Assembly (NCBI GenBank): GCA_902728285.1
Contig: CACVBU010000572.1
Location: 668,892-732,891, forward strand
Origin: Clytia hemisphaerica
Taxonomy: Eukaryota; Cnidaria; Hydrozoa; Leptothecata; Clytiidae
DNA length: 64,000 bases
Direction of reading: 5' to 3'
Made by a program: the position numbers and the translations under genes. Of the stretch, positions 1-12,167 are shown piece by piece. The first letter of the stretch is position 1, and each line of letters opens with the position of its first letter. The notes beneath the pieces are model-generated. The model ran no database searches. It was not told the origin of the DNA and saw only the letters and a list, made by a program, of their open reading frames with translations.

Positions 1-241
1 TTTCAGTGTCATTCTCAGTCAGAAATTTGATCCCAAGTCTCGATCTCAGTTATTAAGAGGGGGTCTGAGAAATTTATATATAGGGGGGTTGGCCTTTAGG
101 GGGGGTTGATTATATAAGGGGGTTTGAACCACCCAGGAAACTATGGGTAAAAAAATTGCAAATAATGATGGTGTATAGACATAGTCATCTTTGTGATTTC
201 TTTTGTTTCATCACCTTATCAATTTATTTTATTTTATTCAG

Positions 242-1383
242 TGTTTCAGCCAATATTGTGAACTTCCAGTAGAATGTAAAATTTGCGGTAAGCTGACTTG
301 TCATGCTTTATTTTAACTCTTCAATTAATATCATTTAGCTTAGCTTCCTAACCCTTTGCTTACACAACATTTATAAACAAAAGAAATAACTTTATTCCAT
401 CCCCCCGCCGCTGTGTGGGTTTAAAATTTTGATAAATTCATGTGCAAACAATTCTTGATTCAAACAAAACCCGGAACCTGTGTATTTGTAATACTTTCAG
501 GCTTGACTCTTGTATCTGCACCACATTTGGCACGTTCTTATCAACATCTTTTTCCGCTGCCTGCTTTTGAAGAAGTCAAGCAAAACGAAGAACAGCAAAA
601 TGATAATACAAGGTAATCTATTTCACTCAATTTTTTTCTTTGCAGTCTTAAAAGTGAAAAACTGAAAGCTAAAACCAATTAGTATCCAGAGATTTCAAAG
701 AATAAATCTGAAGCTATAGGTGCCTTCTCAGTAGCACCCAATACTGTTGTTCTTGATGCTTGATAATGCCTAGGTTTGATCTTTAGTTTATCTAAACTTC
801 TTTGCTGAGAATTTCATCCTCGTCCCTGAAAGATACTTTTCCTTTTCATTTCCATTGTAAACTCTGTCATCAAAACAAAATTTGGATTCCTAATGGTTTT
901 TCATTTCTCATGCTTATCAGATCAGCAACAAAAAGTTCAAAAGGAAGTCTCAAAATGAAGTTTTTTTCCTCTTTCTTTTTCAGGACCTGTCAAGGATGTC
1001 AAAATCTTTTAAAAGATCCCATTGTAAGACTTGTACATTGAAGCTCATCTTTACTTTCATTTTTCCTCATTTTATCTGGTACATTTTATTTTGAATTTGA
1101 ATTTTAATAAACTTGTTTTTTCAATTCATTTTTTTCTTTGCACAAAAAGTTAATTCTTAATATTGTATATATAGTTCAAGTGTTTCATTTTCTAAAAGTT
1201 TTCCTACTACAGACATAAAATGTGTAAAATTTCCTTCTTTCAATTTACTTACAGATATACAAATGCCAGGATTGTAGCAGTCTATTTTGCAACGATTGCG
1301 ATCTTTTCGTCCATGAAACTCTTCATACTTGCCCAGGGTGCAGTAGTCAGATTGGAAACATAGAAATGAATGGTATTGGCTGA
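242..1383 (+). CDS. GTF2H2: TFIIH subunit p44 (Ssl1/GTF2H2), C-terminal four exons, 5' end outside window
   Basis: Exons at 242-287, 501-612, 984-1023 and 1255-1383 have GT/AG borders and matching phases (327 nt, 108 residues plus stop). The product reads [12 protein letters not shown], then a [13 protein letters not shown] segment, then a C4-type zinc-binding region ([21 protein letters not shown]) with HTCPGC near the end. This order is that of the p44 C-terminus: the TFIIH C1-like domain with its cysteine pairs. In the family, p44 is a core TFIIH subunit that stimulates the XPD helicase in nucleotide excision repair and transcription initiation in the nucleus. The vWA domain and the first exons lie upstream of base 1. 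The tail is short and ends in NGIG. The next gene on the same strand begins about 0.8 kb downstream. Identification is confident; splice sites are by eye. Confidence 0.9.
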
Positions 1384-2163
1384 TTTCTATGGAAATCTTC
1401 GCCAAACAATGTTGTTGTATTTTATGTTTCAATTTAGACGTTGTTTTGTAAAATAGGAGCTAGAGAAGACTTTCTTTATAATTTCTGTCCTATTTTCAAG
1501 CACCAATATACCTATTACATGAATATTAGGAGACGTGTAATTAACACGAATGGAAAATTTTCGTCCTAATAAAACCCTGTTAGTTTTTAAAGCAAAACAC
1601 CTAAAGTTTACACCTGTTTATTTTGATGTCGTGTTTATTTCAAGGCTGTTAAATACTTCTAAACTTATATTCATGTACTAGTAATAAGGTCGTCTGCGGT
1701 CTCATTTTCATAAATATAACTGGTAATTACATTAAAGGTTTGAGCTACGGAGAATCTATGGTCCAGGCGTTTCTACTGATAATATTTGTCTCGTTGTTAT
1801 ATTATTTCAGCTTACAAACCCAACCAGCTGTTGAAAACGAAAAAGTTATTATTTTTTATTAAGACCTCTATCATTTTTTTTATATTATAGGTTAGAAAAT
1901 TTTAGTTTTTTTTAAACCACCTTAGGAAGATGTTATATTGCTATATTTAATTTGTTTTTTAATTTTTCATAGCTTACATTGTTACCAGTTTTGAAAGAAA
2001 AAACGAAAATACTCACCCAATCTTAGACTTAACCAAACACGTACTGAATTCAAATTTATCTTAATAATATCTATTTTTATTTGTTTAGAAATAATAACTA
2101 AAAATGATAATTAGAAATAATATATAACAAGGAGAAGAAGACGGTGATTTTTCGACGCAAAAA
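1384..2163 (+). other. Intergenic spacer between the p44 gene and the phosphatase gene
   Basis: No coding exon seen. It should contain the p44 3' UTR and the phosphatase promoter and 5' UTR. An AT-rich run precedes the putative first exon ending at 2168. Confidence 0.4.
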
Positions 2164-5100
2164 TGAGGTAAATAAAATTAATTATAAAAATGTTTTTAAG
2201 CCTTATAAACTAAATGTTGCAACAAACTGTTGTTGTGCATTCATTGTGTTTTTTGCCAGCCATTTTCCAGAATAGACGTTGTTTTGATACTTTGATTGTG
2301 GTTACTGAATGGGTCTTCCTTAAATATGTACTAAAGTCTGTCTCGAAATAATTTGCAGCTGGAGACAAAAATGGCTGTAACTTTTGATAGAATTCGAATC
2401 AAGATGCGATTTTGTGCTCGTTAAAAAGATATTCGTGAGTGGAATATTATCAAGTAAAAAATTTGAGAAAAAAAAGGAAAATGAAAATGAAAAATGAAGA
2501 AGAAAAAAATCAACTTCTTGTAGAAATGTGGTATAATTACCATTTTCACAGGAGTGACTCTTCAATCTTAGATCATCATCACTGTTAAAAAATTTTTCAA
2601 AAATATTCATTCAACCAAAAGATATCAAACAAAGTTTATTGCTGGTTGACTCTACAAACACTATAAAGTAGTAAAAAACGACAAAAAAACAGCCTTTTGT
2701 CGATCAACCAGCAATAAACTTTGTTCGATATCTTTTGATTGAATGAATATTTTTGAAAAATTTTTTAACACTGATGATGATCTAAGATTGAAGAGTCACT
2801 CCTGTGAAAATGGTAATTGTACCACATTTCTACAAGAAGTTGATTTTTTTCTTCTTCATTTTTCATTTTCATTTTCCTTTTTTTCTCAAATTCTTTACTT
2901 GATAATATTCCACTCACGAATATCTTTTTAACGAGCACAAAATCGCATCTTGATTCGAATTCTATCAAAAGTTACAGCCATTTTTTACTCCAGCTGCAAA
3001 TTATTTCGAGACAGACTTTAGTTATTGCATGACTTCGAGTGCAATACGAGAAATATTTTATGAGTTCCGAGATTTTTCCGCAAAAATATCGGTAAAATCT
3101 CGGAACGAGTAAAATATCGAGTATTGCACGAAATATCGATAAAATCTCGGAACGAGTAAAATATCGAGTATTGCACCTCCCAAGTCAGTTCTTTTTGGCT
3201 GTTTTGTTTTGATTTTTCTCCCGCCGCTTACCCAATCCCACGAAAGTCAACGCACGTATTTGCACATGTGAAATATTAAATATCGCAAATATCTCGATGC
3301 TATCGACCAATCAAAACGCTGATATTTTTTGGGTCGGCAAAAATAATGAATATTTCACGGTAGATACTGTAGCAATTGAAAGCAAGAAAATTTTAAACTT
3401 ATATTAATTTCAAAGATTTATTTTGTAAATTAAACATTTCCTTCTATAATGGCGGATACCATGAAACATAGCCATAACCGGAAAGATATTTATTCTCGCA
3501 TTTGACAGTAAACGGGTTAAAAGACAAGTTTTATATAAAACATGTCTAATTCTTTTATGGAAGGTTGCCATCGAATACACGCTTTTTTATAAGAATGGTG
3601 TATTTTCATTTCATCATGGATATTCTTAACTTTTTGGCGAAAATCATCCAAAAATATTCTTACGGTATTCTTAGGTTAAGATCGAAATTGTCAATCTACA
3701 GGTTAAAATGCATTAAAAATGGCATTCTTAGGTTCAGTTGCTAAATTCCATGATGGTGATATGCTTACCATATTTGTAATTTGTTGTCCATTTTCATCAT
3801 GGACATTCTTATAAGTTTATTCTTATAAAAGAAAGCGTGTATTATTACTGGTTTTGTTTCAAAGAAAGTGATTTTTTCCTCTTTTGCTTTCTTAGTAAAT
3901 CTTCATCATGGGGTTTTCATGCAAACATTACACATGAACGAGTGGAATATGTCTTAAAACAATACGGTATCCATGGCAACTATGTATGCAGACGTAGTCA
4001 AACAACGCCTGGTAGTTATACCCTATCTGTCAGGTAAGGTTTGAGTTGAAAGATATGATTTTTTGAATTTAAGGAAAAAGTTAATCAAATTACTGTGACT
4101 CTTCTGGTTGTATTCACGTTGAAAAAAAAATCAATCGAGTGCAGTCTTTATGCGTAAATCCACCCACAAATGACGGCGTTTTGTAAAGAAAATTCCCTGT
4201 GGTACACTTTTCTTGCCCCTCCAGCACTCAAAACTCCCTTAACGGATGATTATGTTTTACTCTCACTTTCCATAGCTCCCAGCCCTTTAAATTCAAGTCA
4301 AAGAGATGAGACCTGTATTTCATAATACATTTTCACTGGAAATTCATTCAAAACTTTATGTCTCAATCAAACAACATTATCCAAATGGTTGTTTTTAGGA
4401 GGCGTAATGACATTAACCACTATAAAATTTACAACGATGGAGAGAGTTTTGAGCTCTACGATGGCGATGGATTTGCTTCGGTTCCCGACTTGATCGATTA
4501 CTATCGGCGAAATCCCGACAATTTCGTGGATAAAGATCACAGGATTGTCGAGTTGACTGAACCATTGATTATGGAGGATGATCTTGGCCCGGTGCTTGAT
4601 CAAGAATCGTAAGAATGGTTTTCTGTTTTTCCCTTACATATCTAATTAATACAATGTCTTTTTTTACCACATAAGCTTTATCACGAGAACGATTTCGAAA
4701 TCATCACTCCCCATTTAGTAACTCCTGCACTCAAAATAGGAAAAAAAGCCAAAGAGCGCAACGCATCACTTTACAGTGCGCCTGTAGCGTACTCATTTTC
4801 TGGAATGGCCAGTACGTTTCAAGAAAACCATTTTTTTTTTCAAAAAAACGTCAACCACACTTGGAGTCTATGCCCAATTGAACCGCCTCTATGGGTGCTA
4901 TCAAATGTCGTTTGGGTACTCCTAGGTCCATACTGAATATACTAAGGCAAAATTGGGGATGAGCTGGAGTTTTTATAAGATACTTCACTAATTGGTCATT
5001 TGAAGTGATAGAGATGACGCGTTCTTTAGAAAAAGTAACAAAATTGTTTTATTACTGGTTAACGACCAACCAAATCAAATAAAAGCTTGTAAAAACTCCA

Positions 5101-8100
5101 GCTTGTCCCCAAGATTGAGCGCTTACGGAAGTATTAAAGATTTCTACATTACCGAGAAATTTCTTTTAACTCATTTTTTTCAATTGTTCTTTTTACAGAT
5201 GGTATTTCGGAAACATCAGTGGTGATGAAGCTCGACAATTTCTACACGAGAGAGGGAGTATCGGCTCTTATTTGGTTCGCGAAAGTCGCACCAACCCTGG
5301 TTTCTACGTGTTGTCTGTTAGGTCTGTATTCTTATTATATTTTTCATTTGTTATCAACATCTATACATTGATCAATTTTCTCTTCATTCGATCTTTAAAA
5401 TTCATATAAGATCGTGTATAATTGAAGGAACTTTATCGATTCTTTTCAGGCGTTCCGGGTCGTCCAATATGATTGAATTCCTGATATCGAACAGTGAAGG
5501 GAAATTCCATATCAGCTCAACCAAACGTAAATTCAAAACCATCAACGAACTTCTAGAATTTTACAAAACACATCCTCTAATTGACAAGCACACAGACCAA
5601 GAAATTCAACTGCAAGAAGTAGGACGTTTGATATTCAACCATATTTCCTTTAGTTCTTTTCGAGTGTAAAACCTTCTCTACTCTTTATAAAGAGGGGGAC
5701 AAGCTGGAGTTTTTACTTTTTTTAAGTTTTTATTTGATTTGGTTGGTCGTTAAGATGTAATAAAATCTTATTACTTTTTCTAAAGAACGCGTCATCTCTA
5801 TCACTTCAAATGACCCATTAGTGAAGTATCTTGTAAAAACTCCAGCTCATCCCTAAAGAGGAAGGTCTAAAAACTTTGATTGTCGATTGTGTAGAATAAG
5901 CAGGTGCGGATCTAAAGGGGTGGTTTTGAAAAATTAAGACGGAGATTCTTCATTTCCTTGTAAGAAAACACTCTCCGTTATAATATTTTATACCCCCTCG
6001 GATCCGCCACTGCTAAGTAATTGGAAGCTTTGAGATTTCATGATTTTTTAGGAATGATTGGATAATCGTAATTATAACATTAAAAAAAGTCTCCGATTAG
6101 AACCCTTGTATTGCTTGGAATTACGCCTTTGGAACAATCAGTCATCGAACCACAAAAAAAGTTTCAGTGATGATATAAAAATGTCTTTCTTTCATACTGA
6201 ATTAAACGCTTTTTTATAAGCACAAACTATATAAGAACATAAAGGGCTTCGATGGCCGAAACCAGTTCAGAACATTTAAAGGCTTTAACACCTATTTTCT
6301 TAGAAAAAATGAGAAACTAGAGAAAAAAATGGGGAAAATAAGAACATGTTAAGAACATTTTTAGGCTTTGGACGCTCAATTTACGTTTCTAGGACGTCCA
6401 AAGGTCTTAAAGCCGTCCATTGAATGTCCATAAGCCGTTGTGTGCATATAGGGTCTGATACAGCTAGGTTATTATACCTTACTACTAACTTATTTATTCT
6501 TTACAGCCTTTATGTGAGACAGCTGAGAGAGTACGAAACGATATCAGGATCGCTCAAGAATTTGAGGTATTTTTATTTCGTCACGCAATCTTAACCTCTG
6601 ACCACCGCCTCATTTTATTCAGGGCTCAAACAATTGGGATTAAATCGATTTTCATTTTTTGGGTAATGCTGTTGCCGAGTTAGAAAACTCAAATTCCAAA
6701 AAATATTGGTACACGTCGCTGTTGGGTTGCGCCTCCTTAAATTCTATGTTTATTGGTCCCCCTTTTACAAATTCAAGGTGTAGGCCTCATAATCACTCTT
6801 TATTTCTCCAGCGAGGAAAGTCTACAAATATAAGTGAGAAAATGTAAACTACGGATGGTACCGTTTTTACATGGAGTAAGCAATTTATTTCTATAGATTC
6901 TCTAAAGGGATTTTTATTTTAGTTTCTTAAACTGATTTTTCGTTACTATAGTGGTTACAATTTGAAGATAAAACTAACACCAATCCTAAAACAGCTGGAC
7001 TAATGGCGTGCAATAAAAGGAAAAACAGATACAAAAACATTTTACCATGTAAGTCTTAGTATAGATTTTGGAGAGGAAAAGTTTTGATAAAGACTTTCGT
7101 TCTCTTAAAAAACCAGTATCTGTTAACTTATTGAAATTTTCCTAGTAAAATCGTTGTCTTAAATTTACATACGGATTTTTCTTAGCAAATTATAAAAAAA
7201 TGCTGATTTGTGTAAAGTCCATCTTGCGTCTGAAACGAGAAACTTTGACTGAGAAATCAGGGGATCTTGGAATTTTGGCAACTGATATTTTATAGTAAAA
7301 TTTGACTTTTAAACTTTTAAGAATTATGATGAAAAATATTTTTCCCATTTCTTTTCTAGTTGACTGTACGAGAGTTGTGCTGAACAATATAGACCCAACG
7401 ATTCCAGGATCAGATTATATCAATGCCAGTTTTATCTTTGTAAGTGTTGCTGTATTGCCCTTTCTTGACATCCTTGAAAACTAGCGTTCAAATTTAACGA
7501 TGAACTATTCAACAAAACTCGCTATAATTTGTTATCCATGAGTATGCCCCCTATTATTTTCGTGCCGCTATTGATGTTTAAGAAGATTATTTTTCTCGAC
7601 AAAGTATTTGATTAAAAAAGTTTTCATTTAGAATGGCTGCATATTGGGATATTAAAAACATTTAATGATACTAGAGACGCTGTCCCATACGCTTGCCAGA
7701 TCCACCCTTGTTACTACTTCAACTTTTACAAGACTATACTTGAGCTTATCAACCTTCTTTTCGTCAAATATAGGACGACCAAAGCAGTGGATTATTCATT
7801 GCAGCTCAAGGATGTTTGAAAGCAACAGTGGACGATTTCTGGCACATGGTTTACCAAGAAAACTCCAGGATTATTATCATGGTCACCAATGAGATCGAAA
7901 AAGCGAAGGTTAGTTGGCCACTTATTGTCCAGGCATACAGTTAACTCTCTCTAATTCGATCTTTAAGTGAAAAAAAATTTTATTAGTCCCTCCAGCTAAT
8001 GGAACCAATATTTTAGTTGGAATTACAGAAATATTTGAATAATAGAGACTCAAAGAAGTTTACTGTATTTTTACTGAGTCAGCACCTTAGCATGAGACAA

Positions 8101-11100
8101 ACCAATAAACTGGTCTTAGAGAGATGACCAGGCTAACTCGATGGCAATCTTTTTCTTCAAATCCAAGGGGATAATCTGGGACATTTTTTTGACCGAATTC
8201 GTGTACCTTCGGAACAGAAACAATAGCGAGTTTATGTATCGGGGATATCGAGGGCGACGGTAAGTGATATCAATACAAAACAAAGTCGATAGTTGATGTA
8301 CGGCTCTATATCGCCTTTGCTCACCTAAACAGACGAAGTGGACGGTGATTTTTGAGACATGTCAACCCTGCTCCCCTCACTTTATCTCGAATACATAAAC
8401 TCGCTAATGTTTCAAGAGGGCGCAGGACGCTGGAAGGTATTCTGACTATAATGTGATATTCTAATCTAGAAAAACTGTAAATAGAAAGACTCTCAACCGA
8501 TAATGTTTCGTGTTTTTCCACTAACCTGTTACTTTTTCCGCTTCGGGCTGTCGCATAAAATCATAGAGATTTTAGAACCATGTCGGCCTAGAGGATCGTT
8601 TAATAATTTTCATTGAGAAGTCAACTCCATTAACAGATAGAGTCTGAGTCATAATCGCTTTTGTGTCGCTTTTCAACCTCAATACAATAACATGCGGATT
8701 TTAAGACTTAATAATCAATATCGAGGTTAAAAGGTTCACTATCTGTATCAAATAGATTGGGAGTTGTTGATAACGTTTTCATTGCAGGGTATATAAGTTC
8801 GATGAAGTTTCAAGGAAATAGATGCGGTAGAGTAGTCTTGCTAAAATCATTGCCAAAATAAATTGGCAATTTTGGGTATTTTGAATTTGACTAATGTTAA
8901 AGCTTAGAGTTAAACTCTACTTTCCAACCGTACTTTAACCATATTCAACCTAGGCTTTTAAGGGCGGTTCAGAACTAGGGGGAGGGCTTTTCCTTTACCA
9001 TCCCTTAACTTTTGATATAGTAGGTCTTTTTGGATGAAATTTGGGACACAAAATGGGGTTAAAGCACTTAAAAATCACTTGCGGTTTTAAAGTTTTAAAG
9101 GAATTCCCCCTTTGTGCCAAATATTTCGGCGCTGATTGTAAATAGTCGTCTATTTACCAATATTTGTGGTCGAATTGCATTAGGTTCTAAACTTATGATT
9201 CTTTTCCTCTTTTTTTAAGATTAAATGCGTACGCTATTGGCCAGACTACGGTTTGACGTCGTTAGTTGACGGACGTGAATTGACCAACGTCGATGAAACA
9301 AGTACTGGGGATTACGTCATCCGAGAATTCGAACTAGAAGAAGACCCGGTAAGAGATTTTGATCCACATTGAGATTTGTTTAAGTGCCTAAGAACAGGAT
9401 TTTATCATAATTCGTCTCTTACATACATAACCTGCAGGTTCATTCAACTTCACTTCATTAAACTACATGGTAGAGTGATTCAATTAAATTCGGTCTATTA
9501 AATCTTATAGTAAACTTTCTATAATTCGAACCTCTATAATGATATTCTTTCTCTAGTTCGAACTAAAAGATTGTTCCCCTCAGCTGGAAATTAATGCTAA
9601 ATTCTCTTTATAATTCGAATCTTTCTCTAAATGTTAGTTCCTTGACGGTCGGATAAAAGGGAAGCAACATTACTTTGTCAAGACTTTTAAACTTCAAACT
9701 TGTCCAACTTTTTAGCTTCCAGGTCGAGACACGCGCCGTTTACGAAAGATTTTCCATTACCAATACATCGGTTGGCCTGATCATGGTACGCCTGGTGATC
9801 CTGCTTCTCTTCTTGACATGTTGGCACAAATTGATACCACACAAAAGACTTTCCAATATCCTGGACCACCTGTTGTCCATTGCAGGTGTGTAAAGATTGT
9901 CTGTGTGACCAACGGGGGAATTTAGACTAATAACATTATATGCTGGTCAATTCGATCTGCCTTTTGATTGAAGATAGTTGGAATATGATATTATATTGCG
10001 AAACCGAAAGCTACTTAAATTATCTCAAACCTCTCTACATCATAACAAATATTGGAAGAATCAGAATGGTAAAACATTAGACAAAACTTGCGTCTTATAG
10101 CCCATAATTTGATATTTTCTCAACACTAGCGCTGGTATCGGAAGAACCGGAACTGTTATCGTTATCAATATGCTGATCAACCTTTTACAACTCAAAGGTA
10201 AGTGCAGATCACGCTCTCTAATTCGATTTTCAAGGGAATGTGCTTTTCAACGAATAAGGTGCGTATTGAATTGTAGGTCTTCGTTTTATGACAGTTTCTT
10301 GTTGACGGGGACTTACAATGATACCAAATATTGGAGAGTATCAAAAAGTAGAACGTGAAATAAGAGATGTATGCTGTATGTATTTTGGGCCTTTGGAAAG
10401 TTTTTAACTGTTACAAATGAGGCTTCGGAAAGTTCGAAAAACTTTGGGTCAACTGCAGTGAGCACTTTCAACTATGTTTTTATAATTTTTCGCTATTCTC
10501 AACTTCAGTTGAGCTAGAATCTGACAATGTCTGTATGTGGACTTCAAATATTGTTCGATTAGGCTGAAATTTTGCACACTTGTTCCTTGGGTGATTATCT
10601 AGGGGTGTTTTTTTTTTTGTTTTATTTTTTTCATTTTTCAAAACTTTTGATTTTTGGGGCCTGGGGACGAGTTTTTCGCCAAAACGAGGCTAAAACTTTG
10701 GGGCAGCCTGGAGACTTCAAAAATTGTTCGATTTGGCTGAAATTTTGTACACTTGTTCCTTGGGTGAATATCTGGGGGTCTACAATTGGGCCTATGAATA
10801 ATTTGAAGCCACTGAAGTTAAGCCCAGTGCGTTGCGCACGTTCGACTATATTTAATCCTCTAAAATTTCCAATCATTTTAATGGGCTTCATGACCTTGTA
10901 ATATTTTCTTTGCTTTGAATAGGTGGTGTTGACGAAAAGGATGTTCCACAGACTGTACAAAAAGTCCGTTGCCAGAGAGGTGGTATGGTACAAACTGAGG
11001 TATAAACAAGATTTCCGTTGTTGAGTTCTATGACCAGATTAAAGTAATAAAATTGTTTGTCTCAACATTTAACGACCAACAGAGTCATCAAAGAACTTGT

Positions 11101-11789
11101 AAAAACTCCAGCTTGACCCTATTATTGGCTTACTCTTTTTGGAAAAATAAACGTTGACGTTAAAGATATGATCCTCACGTATAATTTGGATCCTTAACAC
11201 TATCACAACGCTGATAGTTGACATTTTTCTTTTTTCTCTTTGCCAGGCACAATATAGGTTTATTTACCGAGCATTGGTTGTCTATATGAAACGTTTACGG
11301 GAACAACAATTAACACAACAAAAAAATGAGGTATAAACCATATACATTTCTATGAAATGTTAATGGTTGCCTAGGAAATTTTTAAATCAACATGCTCGAT
11401 TTATCCCCTTTAAGATTGACTTAGCAGGGTAGGGATTAAATTCACCCTCAATATTGTTAGATTTGCGTCTTTGAATTCTGCAACTTTCGAATTTTTATAG
11501 AATCTCCGTTTAAACGTAGCGTAGGCAATGAATTTTGAAATTTTCTTAAATATCGGGTCTTCAGCAGACAACCCTCAGAATGGAAATGAACCTCCCCGAC
11601 AGAGGTACACAAGGAAGCTAAATCCTTTATTTTGATTGCCTTAGAGATACAGATACTATCCAACAACCTATCACTTTTAAATAGAATCAAAAGATGGACT
11701 ATGGTAACATTGATGTGATTAATAAGATGCTTCAAGAATTGGATGTGGAGCCACCAGATGATAAGCCACCACTACCTCCAAGAGATTGA
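2164..11789 (+). CDS. PTPN11: SHP/corkscrew-type tyrosine phosphatase (tandem SH2 + PTP domain), 15 exons
   Basis: Exons: 2164-2168 (inferred), 3896-4033, 4399-4608, 5199-5321, 5450-5618, 6507-6566, 6952-7048, 7360-7439, 7774-7908, 9220-9348, 9716-9885, 10130-10197, 10923-10999, 11247-11330, 11685-11789. Phases agree throughout and give 549 residues. N-SH2 starts WGFHANIT and continues to LSVRRR; C-SH2 starts [11 protein letters not shown] with the VRESRTNPG phosphotyrosine pocket (FLVR-type arginine). The PTP domain has the pTyr loop [11 protein letters not shown], the WPD loop [11 protein letters not shown], the P-loop [10 protein letters not shown] split by an intron after the cysteine, and the Q-loop QTEAQY. 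The C-terminus ends KPPLPPRD, an SH3-ligand-like tail. In the family, SHP2/corkscrew acts downstream of receptor tyrosine kinases and is auto-inhibited by N-SH2. The C-tail is shorter than that of vertebrate SHP2 (about 593 aa). It could equally be written as the PTPN6/11 common orthologue. All catalytic residues are present. Confidence 0.92.
2330..3022. repeat. 693-bp near-perfect palindrome (foldback MITE) in phosphatase intron 1
   Basis: Left arm about 2330-2649 and right arm about 2704-3022 are reverse complements with few mismatches, separated by about 54 bp. Outer ends read ACTAAAGTCTGTCTCG and its complement. Both arms contain a mirrored short ORF (MNIFEKFF...), which is a product of the symmetry and not a gene. 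No target-site duplication was clear to me. A similar outer end may recur near 45600-45625. Confidence 0.8.
3084..3176. repeat. Two tandem 46-bp units, period 47, next to the palindrome
   Basis: 3084-3129 and 3131-3176 are nearly identical (AAATATCG, TAAAATCTCGGAACGAG, TATTGCAC). The preceding 3029-3080 is a diverged reverse complement of one unit, so the block can also fold back. Confidence 0.65.
3578..3839. mobile_element. 262-bp MITE, TA target site, TIR CACGCTTTTTTATAAGAA
   Basis: Starts CACGCTTTTTTATAAGAA at 3578 and ends TTCTTATAAAAGAAAGCGTG at 3839, each flanked by TA. The interior repeats ATTCTTA and TAAGAAT motifs. Related copies are at 13290-13514 and 50093-50342, with weaker ones near 6206, 51800, 59850 and 62860. 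It lies 56 bp upstream of the N-SH2 exon. TA flanks suggest Tc1/mariner-type mobilisation. Confidence 0.6.
4956..5109. mobile_element. 154-bp hAT-like MITE, copy 1 (intron before C-SH2)
   Basis: TIRs GGGATGAGCTGGAGTTTTTA and TAAAAACTCCAGCTTGTCCC are flanked by 8-bp near-duplications caaaattg (4948-4955) and caagattg (5110-5117). Eight-bp target duplications are typical of hAT transposons. Confidence 0.7.
5696..5853. mobile_element. 158-bp hAT-like MITE, copy 2, inverted relative to copy 1
   Basis: TIRs GGGACAAGCTGGAGTTTTTA and AAAACTCCAGCTCATCCC are flanked by exact 8-bp duplications taaagagg at 5688-5695 and 5854-5861. The interior is the reverse complement of the 4956 copy. The two copies bracket the C-SH2 exons. 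Confidence 0.75.
6206..6445. mobile_element. Diverged copy of the TATAAGAAC MITE family
   Basis: Begins AAACGCTTTTTTATAAG and shares the interior motifs ATAAGAACAT, GCTTCGATGGCC and AAATAAGAACATGTTAAG with 13290-13514 and 50093-50342. The right end is poorly defined. Confidence 0.45.
7938..8065. mobile_element. 128-bp Tc/mariner-like MITE in a phosphatase intron
   Basis: TA-CAGTTAACTCTC at the left and GTTTACTG-TA at the right suggest degenerate TIRs with TA target sites. Fragments rich in TAATTCGAA near 9500-9640, 10215-10235 and 11840-11995 look like the same family. Weakly supported. Confidence 0.4.
10496..10848 (+). mobile_element. Helentron/pearl-like non-autonomous element, short copy in a phosphatase intron
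   Basis: Starts TTCTCAACTTCAGTTGAGCT and ends GTGCG-TTG-CGCAC hairpin plus GTTCGACTA, with between one and two core units (GGGGCCTGGGGACGAG, CACTTGTTCCTTGGGTGA). Ends match the long copy at 48573-49934. The 3' stem is conserved while its loop differs (TTG versus GTG). Confidence 0.65.
11037..11120. mobile_element. 5'-truncated copy of the hAT-like MITE
   Basis: Contains the right portion only: AACGACCAAC, then TTGTAAAAACTCCAGCTTG followed by ACCC. Lies in the intron before exon 11247. Confidence 0.5.
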
Positions 11790-12167
11790 TAACTGGTTAC
11801 TTTCAAACTTGTGAACTGTTCAGGTACGATATTGCTACAGTGAACTCTCGCGTATTCAAAATTCTTTGATTTGAATTTTTCTATAATTCGAACTTGTTTC
11901 CCCGTCAAGGAGAAAAACCTTCTTAAAATACTTTATGTTATTCGAACAAATGATATTCCCTGTTGTTCGACTTCGAATTAGCAAGTGGACTCTAATCTTA
12001 TTTGTATAAGATATTTTGTCTAGTATGTACACAACGAAATTTACGAAATCCCGTTTTTATGACATCTCCTGCATCAATAACCCGGTGAATCCTCTCGTCA
12101 GCAATTTTTATATTTTCCCTATGAAGAGCCTGAATAGTCTTTCGTCGACTGCATACACGCCAATGAG

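Noticed and set aside
2320..2968. Mirrored ORFs starting MNIFEKFF
   Set aside because: Both arms of the palindrome give the same peptide; this follows from symmetry and has no gene context.
10572..10993. Two overlapping ORFs in the phosphatase intron
   Set aside because: They cover the short pearl-like copy and the exon at 10923 in wrong frames.
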